Source: Bacteroidales bacterium
GTDB lineage: Bacteria; Bacteroidota; Bacteroidia; Bacteroidales; VadinHA17
DNA length: 63,994 bases
Reading direction: 5' to 3'
Assembly (NCBI GenBank): GCA_021371855.1
Contig: JAJFVL010000033.1
Span: 1 to 63,994, forward strand
The stretch's first letter is position 1; each line of letters opens with the position of its first letter. This document shows, piece after piece, positions 54,394 through 63,628 of this stretch. The notes below the pieces were generated by a model. It ran no database searches, was not told the origin of the DNA, and was given only the letters and a program-made list of their open reading frames with translations. The position numbers and the translations under genes were made by a program.

Positions 54394-57300
54394 ATGAAAA
54401 AAAATTTTGATTTATGGGTGTATTCACACCCAACCTTTAAAAAACTAATCATGGAACTTAAAATTGCATTTGTCATTATCCTGGTTAATGTTACAGGTGT
54501 CTTAGCTACTCCCTCCTACTCCCAGGTGGCGAAGGTTTCGCTTAATATGGAGAACAAAAGACTTGAGCAGGTTATGGATGAAATAGAATCGCAGAGTGAA
54601 TTCTATTTTATCTTTAATCAGAAACAAATTGATGTTAATCGTGTGGTTGATATTCAGGCAGACAACAAATTGATTACAGATATTCTTCCTGAATTATTTA
54701 AAGGAACAGATGTCAATTATGCAATTCTTGACAAAAAAATTTTGTTAACAACTGACCCTGTGGTGAATAACTTATTAACTGCTTCATCAGGGACTGAACT
54801 CCAGCAAAACAGGATAACAGGAACTGTTACTGATGAAAAAAATAATCCTTTACCAGGTGTAACAATAGTTGTAAAAGGAACTACATTGGGTGCACTTACT
54901 GATATCTCAGGTAAATACACATTAAACAATGTGCCTCAGAACGCAATATTGACCTTCTCATTTGTCGGCATGAAAACTCAGGAAATTCCATTAGATAATC
55001 GAACTCTGATTGATGTTGTGCTACAAGAGACAGCCGTTGGACTTGATGAAGTTGTGGTAGTTGGATATGGAACACAGAAAAAGGCTTCAGTTACAGGTTC
55101 AATTGCGACCACTGACAACAAAATGATAAAAAGTAGTCCTACTACCAGTCTTTCCAATTCTTTATCGGGGCTTCTGCCTGGGGTAACAGCATTAAATAGA
55201 ACAGGCGAACCGGGAGAGAATGTTGCTGAAATTTTTATTAGAGGACGGAGCACTACTGGAGATTCAAATCCTTTGGTTGTGGTTGATGGAATTCCAGATG
55301 AAAACGGTGCATGGCAACGAATCAATCAAAATGATATCGAGCAAATATCTGTTTTAAAGGATGCTTCAGCCTCTATATATGGTTCTCGAGCTGCCAATGG
55401 AGTTATTCTTATTACAACTAAAAGAGGAGGAATCAGCAAACCAATATTCAATTATACATATAACCAGGGATTTACACAACCTACAAAATTGCCTGAAATG
55501 GCTAATTCCTGGGAATTTGCTGAATACGTGAATCAATACAGAGAAACCATCCAAAATTTGGATCCATTGTATACTGACAAAGAGATACAAACAATGAAAG
55601 ATGGTACTGATCTGCTCAATTATCCTAATGCAGACTGGGTTGGTACTATTTTTAAAAATTTCTCTACCCAGAGTATGCACAATCTTAATGTAAGGGGAGG
55701 AACGGAAAAAGCGAGATATTCAATGTCTGGCTCACGTACTCACGAAAATAGTCTGGTCAATAATGGCATTCATGAATTTACTTCATATGGTATGCGTTCA
55801 AGTGTAGATGTTGATCTTACAGATAATATAAAATTTGGTTTAGATCTTAACGGGGGGATGGATGAGAGAATGAGCCCTGTTTTAACTTCTTTCGGAGCTG
55901 ATGGCAGCCCTTTGATTTCTCCATTTTATCCTAACGGTTTACCAGCCTCACTTCCAGGGGATGCAGGCGAAAACCCTGCAATTAATTTAGCAGGAGCAGG
56001 AGGATATTTTAAGGATAAGGTATTTAGAGCTTCTGTAAAACCGTTTTTTGATGTTAAGATTCCTAAGGTTAAGGGATTGGGGATAGAAGGTTTTTTCTCT
56101 TTCAGAACTGATTTTAATGAAAATAAACGTTGGCGTGATACGTGGAAAGTGTATAACTATGACAAAGTAAATGATAAATATGTTGAAAAAATTGGTGGTC
56201 AAGTAAGTAAACCAGATTTACAGGAAATATTTAATAAACACAATGATTATTTAGTTCATTTAAGAGTTAAATATGAAAGAACGTTTGGAGATCATGCCTT
56301 AACAAGTTTTGTTGCTGTAGAACAGGCTGAAGGAGCTTATAAGTCAATTACAGCATATCGAAAAGACTTCATATCTCCTGCAATAGAAGAATTATTTGCA
56401 GGAAATGGTGAAAATATGCTTGCCGATGGAACAAGTACTGAATGGGGACGGCAAAATTTGTTTGGAAGAATAACATATAGTTTTAAAAAGAAATATTTGT
56501 TTGAGACAAATTTGAGATATGATGGTTCCTATGCATTTCCAAAAGACAAACGTTGGGGCTTTTTTCCGGGAGTTTCAGTGGGTTGGCGTCTGTCTGAGGA
56601 AAATTTCTTAAGGAATGTAAACTTCCTTAGTGATTTAAAGTTGAGAGCATCATATGGGCAAATGGGGAATGATAATATAGACGCATTTCAATATTTAACT
56701 ATGTACACTCTTGCTCCTATAGGGACACATTTTGGAGGAGGAACACAAGGCGTTTTAACTACTGGAGTTGCTCCAAATGCGAATATAACATGGGAAGTAG
56801 CAGAGAATTCAAACGTTGGTTTTGATGCATCACTTTGGGATGGAGGATTAGGAATTACATTTGATGCTTTTAAACAAAGGAGATCAAATATTCTTACAGC
56901 CCGAAGCACTGAAGTCCCTGTTTATACAGGCCTTGTTTTACCGGACGAAAATATAGGAATTATTGAAAATAAAGGATTTGAACTTAGTTTATCACACAGG
57001 AATAAAGTTACATCTGAAGACCAATTATCCTATTCACTTTCAGGGAATGTCAGTTATTCAAAAAATAAGATAATTGATGTCAGTGAGCCACAGGATATGC
57101 CGGAATATCAAAAAAAGGAGGGGAATGTGATTGGATCTCAACTTCTTTACAATGCTCTTGGAATATTCAGAACACAGGAACAAGTTGATTCCAATCCTAT
57201 TTTTACCAATACACAGGTTGGAGATCTTCAGTATGAAGATGTTAATAAAGATGGGGTAATTAACACTGCAGACAGAGTCAGGCAGGATAAGGGGACTATC

Positions 57301-57807
57301 CCTGAAATTACATTTGGTTTAAATGCATCAGTATCATATAAAAGGTTTTCTGTGCTTGCTAACATTGCAGGTCAGGCAAATGCATGGACATACTTACACA
57401 AATACTGCAGGACTACTCAAAATGGGTTGCGTGATTTAATTATAAATCGATATACCCCTGGAAGCATGGATTCAAAATATCCGATTATTCCTCAGGAAGA
57501 TGGGGTAGGAGAAGGTGAAGTTAGCGGGCAGGCAAGTACTTTTTGGTTACAAAATGCATCATTTCTAAGATTAAAAACATTACAGTTACAGTACTCGCTA
57601 CCCGAAGAAATATTATCGAAATTAAGACTATCTTCAATGATGTTATTCGTGAATGGGAACAATCTATTTACTTTAACAAAAATGGAATGGTACGATCCGG
57701 AGGGCACTCCTGAAGAGACCACAGACGATAATGACGTTACCTATTCTACCGGTAATTTCTATCCCCAGGTTAAGATTTTTAATATTGGGGTAAACATTAC
57801 TTTTTAA
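54394..57807 (+). CDS. SusC/RagA-type TonB-dependent transporter with STN domain (PUL 2)
   Basis: A 1137-residue outer-membrane transporter. A long leader with a hydrophobic core (IAFVIILVNVTGVLATPSYS) is followed by the STN domain (about 48-120, VSLNMENKRLEQVMDEIESQS) and a carboxypeptidase-D-like domain (about 140-215, GTVTDEKNNPLPGVTIVVKG). DEVVVVGYGTQKKASVTGSI leads into the plug with ISVLKDASASIYGSRAANGV. The barrel ends IFNIGVNITF. It pairs with the SusD gene 28 nt downstream and signals to FecR through STN. Confidence 0.95.
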   Translation: MKKNFDLWVYSHPTFKKLIMELKIAFVIILVNVTGVLATPSYSQVAKVSLNMENKRLEQVMDEIESQSEFYFIFNQKQIDVNRVVDIQADNKLITDILPELFKGTDVNYAILDKKILLTTDPVVNNLLTASSGTELQQNRITGTVTDEKNNPLPGVTIVVKGTTLGALTDISGKYTLNNVPQNAILTFSFVGMKTQEIPLDNRTLIDVVLQETAVGLDEVVVVGYGTQKKASVTGSIATTDNKMIKSSPTTSLSNSLSGLLPGVTALNRTGEPGENVAEIFIRGRSTTGDSNPLVVVDGIPDENGAWQRINQNDIEQISVLKDASASIYGSRAANGVILITTKRGGISKPIFNYTYNQGFTQPTKLPEMANSWEFAEYVNQYRETIQNLDPLYTDKEIQTMKDGTDLLNYPNADWVGTIFKNFSTQSMHNLNVRGGTEKARYSMSGSRTHENSLVNNGIHEFTSYGMRSSVDVDLTDNIKFGLDLNGGMDERMSPVLTSFGADGSPLISPFYPNGLPASLPGDAGENPAINLAGAGGYFKDKVFRASVKPFFDVKIPKVKGLGIEGFFSFRTDFNENKRWRDTWKVYNYDKVNDKYVEKIGGQVSKPDLQEIFNKHNDYLVHLRVKYERTFGDHALTSFVAVEQAEGAYKSITAYRKDFISPAIEELFAGNGENMLADGTSTEWGRQNLFGRITYSFKKKYLFETNLRYDGSYAFPKDKRWGFFPGVSVGWRLSEENFLRNVNFLSDLKLRASYGQMGNDNIDAFQYLTMYTLAPIGTHFGGGTQGVLTTGVAPNANITWEVAENSNVGFDASLWDGGLGITFDAFKQRRSNILTARSTEVPVYTGLVLPDENIGIIENKGFELSLSHRNKVTSEDQLSYSLSGNVSYSKNKIIDVSEPQDMPEYQKKEGNVIGSQLLYNALGIFRTQEQVDSNPIFTNTQVGDLQYEDVNKDGVINTADRVRQDKGTIPEITFGLNASVSYKRFSVLANIAGQANAWTYLHKYCRTTQNGLRDLIINRYTPGSMDSKYPIIPQEDGVGEGEVSGQASTFWLQNASFLRLKTLQLQYSLPEEILSKLRLSSMMLFVNGNNLFTLTKMEWYDPEGTPEETTDDNDVTYSTGNFYPQVKIFNIGVNITF

Positions 57808-57835
57808 GCTGAGACGATAATTTAAAAAATGAATC

Positions 57836-59509
57836 ATGAAAAAAAACGTAATAATTTCACGTAATAATTGTAGTATTTCAATACTCACATTATTTATATT
57901 GCTAGTTAGCTCCTGCAATGACGTTTTAGAAAAGTCTCCAACCGATAGTTATTCAGATGCCGATGTATGGAAAGATGAGTCTTTAATAACTGCATTTACC
58001 AATGACGCATACAAAACTATTCCTTATGGATTCCAAAATAAGCATGGTTGGCGTTTTATGCCATTTGCTAATATGTCCGATGAGTGTAATTCTCGAAATT
58101 CAGCTACTAACATTCAGGTGATAATTAAGGGGAATGCTTCTTCATCTTATTCCGGGCCATGGGATGTCTGGAGTGGTCCTGAGTGGTGTTACTGGGAACC
58201 AATATGTCAGGTTAATAAATTTTTGGATAAAATTGCAACATCCCCAATTGAAGAGGAATTGAAAAGTAGATTGACGGCCGAAATGAGAGCAATAAGAGCT
58301 TATAGCTATTTTAAGTTTGCTTGTCATTATGGTGGTGTCCCTCTAATAACGAAATCATTCTCTCTCAATGATGATTTTAAAGTTGCAAGAAATACATACA
58401 GTGAGGTAATGGATTTTGTTATTTCAGAATTAAATGACATAATAGATATATTACCGCTTGATTTTGATGCCTCAAATGATGGAAGAGTCACTAAAGGAGC
58501 TGCCATGGCTATTAAAGCAAGAGCTTTACTTTATATGGCAAGTCCATTAAACAATCCGGGAAATGATAAGGGAAAATGGCAGGCTGCTGCTGATGCTTCC
58601 AAGGCAATCATTGATTTAAACAAGTATAAACTTAATGATGATTATAAGGCATTGTTCACTGAAGCTGGAGGATATAATACTGAAGAAATAATATGGGGAA
58701 GGCCACAAAATATTAATGTTGATTTGGAAACCACTCCTGAACGATTGCTATTTCCTAACGGATGGCTTGGGTTTGGTCATTCACATCCACTACAGAACTT
58801 AATAGATGATTTTGAAACAACCAAAGGGCTTCTTCCGGAAGATGATCCTGATTATGATCCTCAAAATCCTTATGTAAATCGTGATCCCAGATTCTATTCA
58901 ATTATTCTTTACGATGGAGCACCATTTAAAGAGCGGACAATAGAAACATTCCTTCCAGGAGGATTAGATTCACCTGATGGAATTGAATCAGCATGGAATG
59001 CTAGTGAAACTGGATATTATATTAGAAAGTTTATTGATGAATCAAAATGTGGATGCACTAGTACAGCAAGCGGAAGTAGTTCTCCAACATGGATATGGTT
59101 TCGCTATGGTGAAGTATTGCTGAATTATGCAGAAGCAATGTATATGCTTGGAGACGAAGCAACCTGTAGGGAATATATAAATAAAGTACGAAGCAGACCT
59201 AGTGTAAATATGCCACCCGTTACTGAAAGCGGTGATGCATTATGGAAAAGACTCGTAAACGAACGTCGTATAGAATTAGTTTTTGAAGAGCATCGTTTCT
59301 TTGATGTTCGTCGTTGGAAGGTTGCTCCTGAGGTCTTTAGTCAGGATAGGAATAGGATGGATATTCGTAAAGATGCTGCTACAGGTAAAAAAACCTATAC
59401 TGTAAAATATTTTCAGCCAGCACATTTTAATGAGTGGAATTATCTGGCTCCTATACCTCAGACAGTAATTGATCAAAATTCATTGATAGAACAAAATCCG
59501 GGCTATTAA
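57836..59509 (+). CDS. SusD/RagB-type surface glycan-binding lipoprotein (PUL 2)
   Basis: A 557-residue lipoprotein with lipobox LLVSSC. SusD features include SPTDSYSDADVWKDESLITAF, TAEMRAIRAYSYFKFACHYGGVPL, GAAMAIKARALLYMASPLN, WFRYGEVLLNYAEAMYMLGD, and the C-terminal LVNERRIELVFEEHRFFDVRRWK and YLAPIPQTVIDQN. It captures the substrate for the preceding SusC. A terminator hairpin follows closely, so SusCD forms its own unit. Confidence 0.95.
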   Translation: MKKNVIISRNNCSISILTLFILLVSSCNDVLEKSPTDSYSDADVWKDESLITAFTNDAYKTIPYGFQNKHGWRFMPFANMSDECNSRNSATNIQVIIKGNASSSYSGPWDVWSGPEWCYWEPICQVNKFLDKIATSPIEEELKSRLTAEMRAIRAYSYFKFACHYGGVPLITKSFSLNDDFKVARNTYSEVMDFVISELNDIIDILPLDFDASNDGRVTKGAAMAIKARALLYMASPLNNPGNDKGKWQAAADASKAIIDLNKYKLNDDYKALFTEAGGYNTEEIIWGRPQNINVDLETTPERLLFPNGWLGFGHSHPLQNLIDDFETTKGLLPEDDPDYDPQNPYVNRDPRFYSIILYDGAPFKERTIETFLPGGLDSPDGIESAWNASETGYYIRKFIDESKCGCTSTASGSSSPTWIWFRYGEVLLNYAEAMYMLGDEATCREYINKVRSRPSVNMPPVTESGDALWKRLVNERRIELVFEEHRFFDVRRWKVAPEVFSQDRNRMDIRKDAATGKKTYTVKYFQPAHFNEWNYLAPIPQTVIDQNSLIEQNPGY

Positions 59510-59526
59510 CGGATTAAAAAAAATAA

Positions 59527-59580
59527 TTATCAGGGCATTTTTATGATTTCAGATACTTAGATTATGCCCTGATAGTTTTT
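59527..59580 (+). terminator. Terminator after SusD (PUL 2)
   Basis: TTATCAGGGCAT (59527-59538) pairs with ATGCCCTGATAG (59564-59575), with a terminal mismatch and a 25-nt loop, and is followed by TTTTT. Confidence 0.7.
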
Positions 59581-59716
59581 AACAAATTCTGACTCTGATT
59601 TTTTATTAATGTCTAAAGTAACTTTTGAAATTAGCCTTGGTGGCTTCGACATTAAAATACTAATTTTCAGAGGTACTCTTAACTAGTTTCTAATAAGTAT
59701 TTTAAATCATTTTGAT

Positions 59717-61087
59717 ATGACAAAAAGAAGAGATTTTATAAAGAAAAGTGTACTGGGAACTGCCGGCATAGCAATTGGTGGTATGGGATTCAGTTCAAAA
59801 TCTTATGCTTCGATCATTGGCGCCAATGATCGTATAAATGCTGCTGTTATAGGTATTGGCGGGCGAGGTAGTGCTCATATAAGTGCCTGGTGTACTCTTA
59901 AAAATTCCAGGAATGTGAATTTAAAAACACTATGCGATGTCGACGAAAAGTTTTTCGCTAATAGTATTAAGACTGTTGAAAGCAGGATCGGAGTTAAGCC
60001 ATTGACAGAATGGGATATGGGCAAGGTGTTCGACGATAAGGAAATCGATGTTGTTTCGTTTGCTACTCCCAACTTCTGGCATGCGCTGGGAACCATTTGG
60101 GCTTGTCAGGCTGGAAAACACGTTTATGTTGAAAAACCTGCCTGCTGGAGTATTTGGGAAGGAAGGAAGATGATAGAAGCTTCAAAAAAATATGATGTAA
60201 GAGTTCAGGTGGGAACCCAGAGTCGTTCTTTAGCAAATGTGATAGAAGCGATTAAATTCCTTCATAGTGGAGGTATTGGCGACGTTTATATGGCCCGCGG
60301 TCTTTGTATCAAACCACGTGACTCCTTTGGTATTACAAAAGACAGTAATCCTCCTTCTACACTTCATTATGATAATTGGCTGGGGCCTGTTGCTTATCGT
60401 CCATACAATGAAAAGAAAGGCCATTATAACTGGCATTGGTTTTGGGAGACTGGCAACGGTGACACAGGCAATCAGGGCCCTCATCAATTTGATATTGCCC
60501 GCTGGGGATTGAATAAAAACGAACATCCAGTTACGGCTTATTCTGTTGGAGGTGTTTATGGGATTAATCCTGACGAATGCGCTCAGGAAACTCCGAATAC
60601 ACAATCTTCCATATTTAAGTACAAAGATGGGAAAATGCTTGAATTTGAAACACGCGGACGATATTCTAACGCAGAATCAAGTCTTGAAACCCGAATTGGA
60701 AACGTATTTTTTGGAACAGAAGGTTACCTTGAAATTAACGACGAAGTATGGAAAGCTTTCCGTAAAAGGGAAAAAGAACCTTTTGCAGGATCTAAACCTT
60801 CCACTGGCCAACCAGCAGCAGAAACTCTTACTGGAACAGAAGGAGCTGAGCACTTCGCTAATTTTATAGATGCTGTCAGGTCAGGAAAAGACTCAGAACT
60901 TAATTGCAGTATAACTGAAGGACATTATTCCGCAGCGCTTCCCCATTTGGCCAACATCTCACACCGACTTGGACGGGGATTGAAGTTTAACGGAGATGCC
61001 GAAAAGTTTGTAAACGATCCTGAAGCTGATGCAATGCTGTCACGAAAGGAATATCGTAAACCATATATTGTTCCGGATAAAGTGTAA
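59717..61087 (+). CDS. Tat-exported Gfo/Idh/MocA oxidoreductase
   Basis: A 456-residue protein with a twin-arginine leader (MTKRRDFIKKSVLGTAGIAIG) ending in a signal-peptidase-I-like KSYA. The Rossmann motif is AVIGIGGRGSAHISAW, and the family signature is HVYVEKPACWSIWEG. The substrate domain includes HWFWETGNGDTGNQGPHQFDIARW. Exported members carry a tightly bound NAD and act on glycosides or sugars in the periplasm, in some cases oxidising C3. Its leader is almost identical to that of the amidohydrolase at 62344. Confidence 0.88.
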   Translation: MTKRRDFIKKSVLGTAGIAIGGMGFSSKSYASIIGANDRINAAVIGIGGRGSAHISAWCTLKNSRNVNLKTLCDVDEKFFANSIKTVESRIGVKPLTEWDMGKVFDDKEIDVVSFATPNFWHALGTIWACQAGKHVYVEKPACWSIWEGRKMIEASKKYDVRVQVGTQSRSLANVIEAIKFLHSGGIGDVYMARGLCIKPRDSFGITKDSNPPSTLHYDNWLGPVAYRPYNEKKGHYNWHWFWETGNGDTGNQGPHQFDIARWGLNKNEHPVTAYSVGGVYGINPDECAQETPNTQSSIFKYKDGKMLEFETRGRYSNAESSLETRIGNVFFGTEGYLEINDEVWKAFRKREKEPFAGSKPSTGQPAAETLTGTEGAEHFANFIDAVRSGKDSELNCSITEGHYSAALPHLANISHRLGRGLKFNGDAEKFVNDPEADAMLSRKEYRKPYIVPDKV

Positions 61088-61145
61088 TCAATGATTATTT
61101 CTTTTGATAATTAAAAATGCGAAAAAAAGAATAAATTAAGACAAT

Positions 61146-61219
61146 ATGAAATCCACATGTTATGCAAAATCAGATACATATAATTCTAATTCTAATTCTA
61201 ATTAACATGTGGGTTCCAT
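61146..61219 (+). repeat. Dispersed hairpin element, copy 3, with hexanucleotide repeat in the loop
   Basis: ATGAAATCCACATGTTA (61146-61162) pairs with TAACATGTGGGTTCCAT (61203-61219) over 17 positions with one A.C mismatch (same position as copy 1) and one wobble. The 40-nt loop contains a tandem ATTCTA-type hexamer about three to four times (61182-61202). The inner stem TGTTA/TAACA differs from TGATT/AATCA in the other copies yet still pairs. It lies 29 nt upstream of the DUF6807 gene. Confidence 0.65.
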
Positions 61220-61248
61220 TATACTTTTAAAACCAAAATTGTATTATC

Positions 61249-62289
61249 ATGAAAACACATTCAATTACTATTATATTTTTAGCTGTAATTTTGTCAGTAT
61301 CCTGTAGCACACAACCTAAAATTACATTTGTTAAGCAGGAGACGAATAAACAGATCGATATTATGGTTGATGGGAAGATTTTTACATCTTATCGATGGCC
61401 TGATAATGTATGTAAACCTATATTATACCCGATATTTACTGTAAACGGAACTGAAATTACACGTGGATTTCCAATAAAACCCAGGGAGGGAGAACGGGCT
61501 GATCATCAACATCAAATAGGGATGTGGCTTACCTATGGGAATGTTAATGGTTCTGATTTCTGGGGCAATGGTTCGCAGGGATTGGGGACAAAAAATTCTA
61601 ACGGCGGGGTAATAAGGCACCTGAAAATAGATAAAACAGTTGAGTTACCCGGAGAAGGAGTGCTGGCTACTTCCGCAGTCTGGGTTGACAGCACTGGAAA
61701 AGAACTTCTGAAAGAACAAACTGAATATCATTTTTCAGCGGAAGGGGAAACACGTATTATTGACAGGATCACCACTTTAACAGCCGGAGATAAAGATGTA
61801 TCGATGCCTGATACCAAAGAAGGTATGTTTGGCATTCGTGTTGCACGCCAACTTGAACTTCCATCAAAAGAAGATGTAATACTTACAGATGCTAAGGGCG
61901 ATCCTACAACAGTGAAAGCATTATCAAACGAAGGTGTTTCCGGGAATTACCTGAGCAGTGAAGGAATTACGGGTGAGGCAGTCTGGGGTACGCGTGCAAA
62001 ATGGATGGATCTGTATGGAAATATCGGAGATGAAAAAATCTCATTGGTTATCTGTGACCATCCTAAGAACCAGAGTTATCCTACTTATTGGCATGCAAGA
62101 GGATATGGACTTTTTTCAGCAAATCCTTTAGGCGTTAAAGATTTCACTCAGGGGAAAGAAGAACTGAATTTTAGCATACCTGCTGGAAAGTCAACGACAT
62201 TCAGATACAGAGTAATTGTTAATTCTGGTTCCCATTTAACTGAAGATGAAATAAATGCTTATGCAGATGACTTCGCGAAAAAGTATTAA
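61249..62289 (+). CDS. DUF6807 (PmoA-like) lipoprotein
   Basis: A 346-residue protein with a lipobox VILSVSC. Visible segments are IDIMVDGKIFTSYRWPDNVCKPILYPIFT, EGERADHQHQIGMWLTYGNVNGSDFWG and KEGMFGIRVARQLELP, and later SLVICDHPKNQSYPTYWHARGYGLFSANP. These match the family annotated as DUF6807 or methane-oxygenase-PmoA-like in Bacteroidota, common next to exported Gfo/Idh genes. The DHQHQ and H-rich motifs suggest a metal or sugar site. No enzymatic activity is assigned here. Confidence 0.72.
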   Translation: MKTHSITIIFLAVILSVSCSTQPKITFVKQETNKQIDIMVDGKIFTSYRWPDNVCKPILYPIFTVNGTEITRGFPIKPREGERADHQHQIGMWLTYGNVNGSDFWGNGSQGLGTKNSNGGVIRHLKIDKTVELPGEGVLATSAVWVDSTGKELLKEQTEYHFSAEGETRIIDRITTLTAGDKDVSMPDTKEGMFGIRVARQLELPSKEDVILTDAKGDPTTVKALSNEGVSGNYLSSEGITGEAVWGTRAKWMDLYGNIGDEKISLVICDHPKNQSYPTYWHARGYGLFSANPLGVKDFTQGKEELNFSIPAGKSTTFRYRVIVNSGSHLTEDEINAYADDFAKKY

Positions 62290-62343
62290 TGCTTTTCTAA
62301 ATCCATCCTTTAATTGTTGTTATAAAAAAAGTTATTAAAAAAG

Positions 62344-63555
62344 ATGACTAAAAGAAGAGATTTTATCAAGAAAAGTGTATTGGGAACTGGAAGCATAGCT
62401 ATTGGTAGTATGGGACTCAGTTGTAAATATTCTATTTCTAATCCAGCTCCAACTGTTGATACTCACCCAAAAAAGGACTGGCACACTGACCCGGAATGGA
62501 GTAAGATAAAATATGGTGACTGGGGTGGGCCAGGAGTCTCAGCCGGACCAGGCCCAATGGACACTGTTTTAGTCAAGGATTATGCACCCAGATCTTCAGT
62601 TGTAACTAAAGAAACCTTTGTCCCTAAGGCCAAATATCCTGTCATTGATTGTCATATTCATGTACTGGCCAAAACTCCTGAAGAAGTTGCTGAATGGGTC
62701 AGGACTATGGATGAAGTCGGCATTGAAAAATCAATGGTTCTATCCGAAGAGACAGGTGCGGCATTTGATGCCTTGGTGGATTTGTTGCCAAAAGCATATC
62801 CTGGCAGGTTTTTGCTATATTGTGGAATGGATATGACCGATATAGAAAAACCTGATTATTCCGAAAGAGTTGTAGGAGAGTTGGTACGATGTTATAATAA
62901 GGGCGCATGTGGAGTTGGAGAAATTATTGACAAAGGGTTTGGAATAACAGGAAATACATCACTAACGCGTGACAGGACACTTCATCCGGATGACCCACGT
63001 CTGGATGCATTTTGGGAAAAGTGTGCAGATCTGAAGATGCCGGTAAGTCTTCACGTAGCTGATCATCCTTCATGCTGGACGCCACTTGATGTTTATCAGG
63101 AACGTTCCCCGGACTACCAGCATTTTAATCAGTTTGGCAAGGATATTCCCTCGTATGATGAGCTTATAGAAATTAGGAACAGAACACTTGAGAAGCATCC
63201 TGACACAATCTTTATATCATGCCACATGGGAAATCAGGGCCACGACTTGGAAAAGTTGAGTCTTGCTCTGGATAAATACCCAAACCTATATATTGATACT
63301 TCAGCGCGAGACTACGAAATTGGACGGACACCAAGAGCTTCTGCCAGATTTCTGATAAAATACAAAAACAGGATTGTGTTTGGTACAGACCAAAGTCGGG
63401 ACAAGAGCATGTATCAGATTCATTGGCGATTGTATGAAACTGATGACGAGTATTTTGTCGGAAGGGTGGGATGGCGATATTATGGACTCGAATTACCAGA
63501 ACCGGTATTGAAAACCCTATACCGAGACACCGCTAATAGAATTTTTAACTTGTAA
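62344..63555 (+). CDS. Exported amidohydrolase-family lipoprotein
   Basis: A 403-residue TIM-barrel hydrolase. The leader MTKRRDFIKKSVLGTGSIAIG nearly repeats that of the 59717 gene but ends in MGLSC, a lipobox. Metal-site candidates are DCHIHVLAK, SLHVADH, ISCHMGNQG and FGTDQSRD, as in the amidohydrolase-2 group that includes lactonases and decarboxylases. It probably hydrolyses a lactone or decarboxylates a sugar-derived acid outside the cytoplasm. It precedes an MFS permease that continues beyond the window. Confidence 0.83.
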   Translation: MTKRRDFIKKSVLGTGSIAIGSMGLSCKYSISNPAPTVDTHPKKDWHTDPEWSKIKYGDWGGPGVSAGPGPMDTVLVKDYAPRSSVVTKETFVPKAKYPVIDCHIHVLAKTPEEVAEWVRTMDEVGIEKSMVLSEETGAAFDALVDLLPKAYPGRFLLYCGMDMTDIEKPDYSERVVGELVRCYNKGACGVGEIIDKGFGITGNTSLTRDRTLHPDDPRLDAFWEKCADLKMPVSLHVADHPSCWTPLDVYQERSPDYQHFNQFGKDIPSYDELIEIRNRTLEKHPDTIFISCHMGNQGHDLEKLSLALDKYPNLYIDTSARDYEIGRTPRASARFLIKYKNRIVFGTDQSRDKSMYQIHWRLYETDDEYFVGRVGWRYYGLELPEPVLKTLYRDTANRIFNL

Positions 63556-63628
63556 GAATCTGTTAAAATTCGATATAGGCATATTGACGCAACCATCAAA
63601 AATCAGTGCACAAGTATAATTGAAGGAT

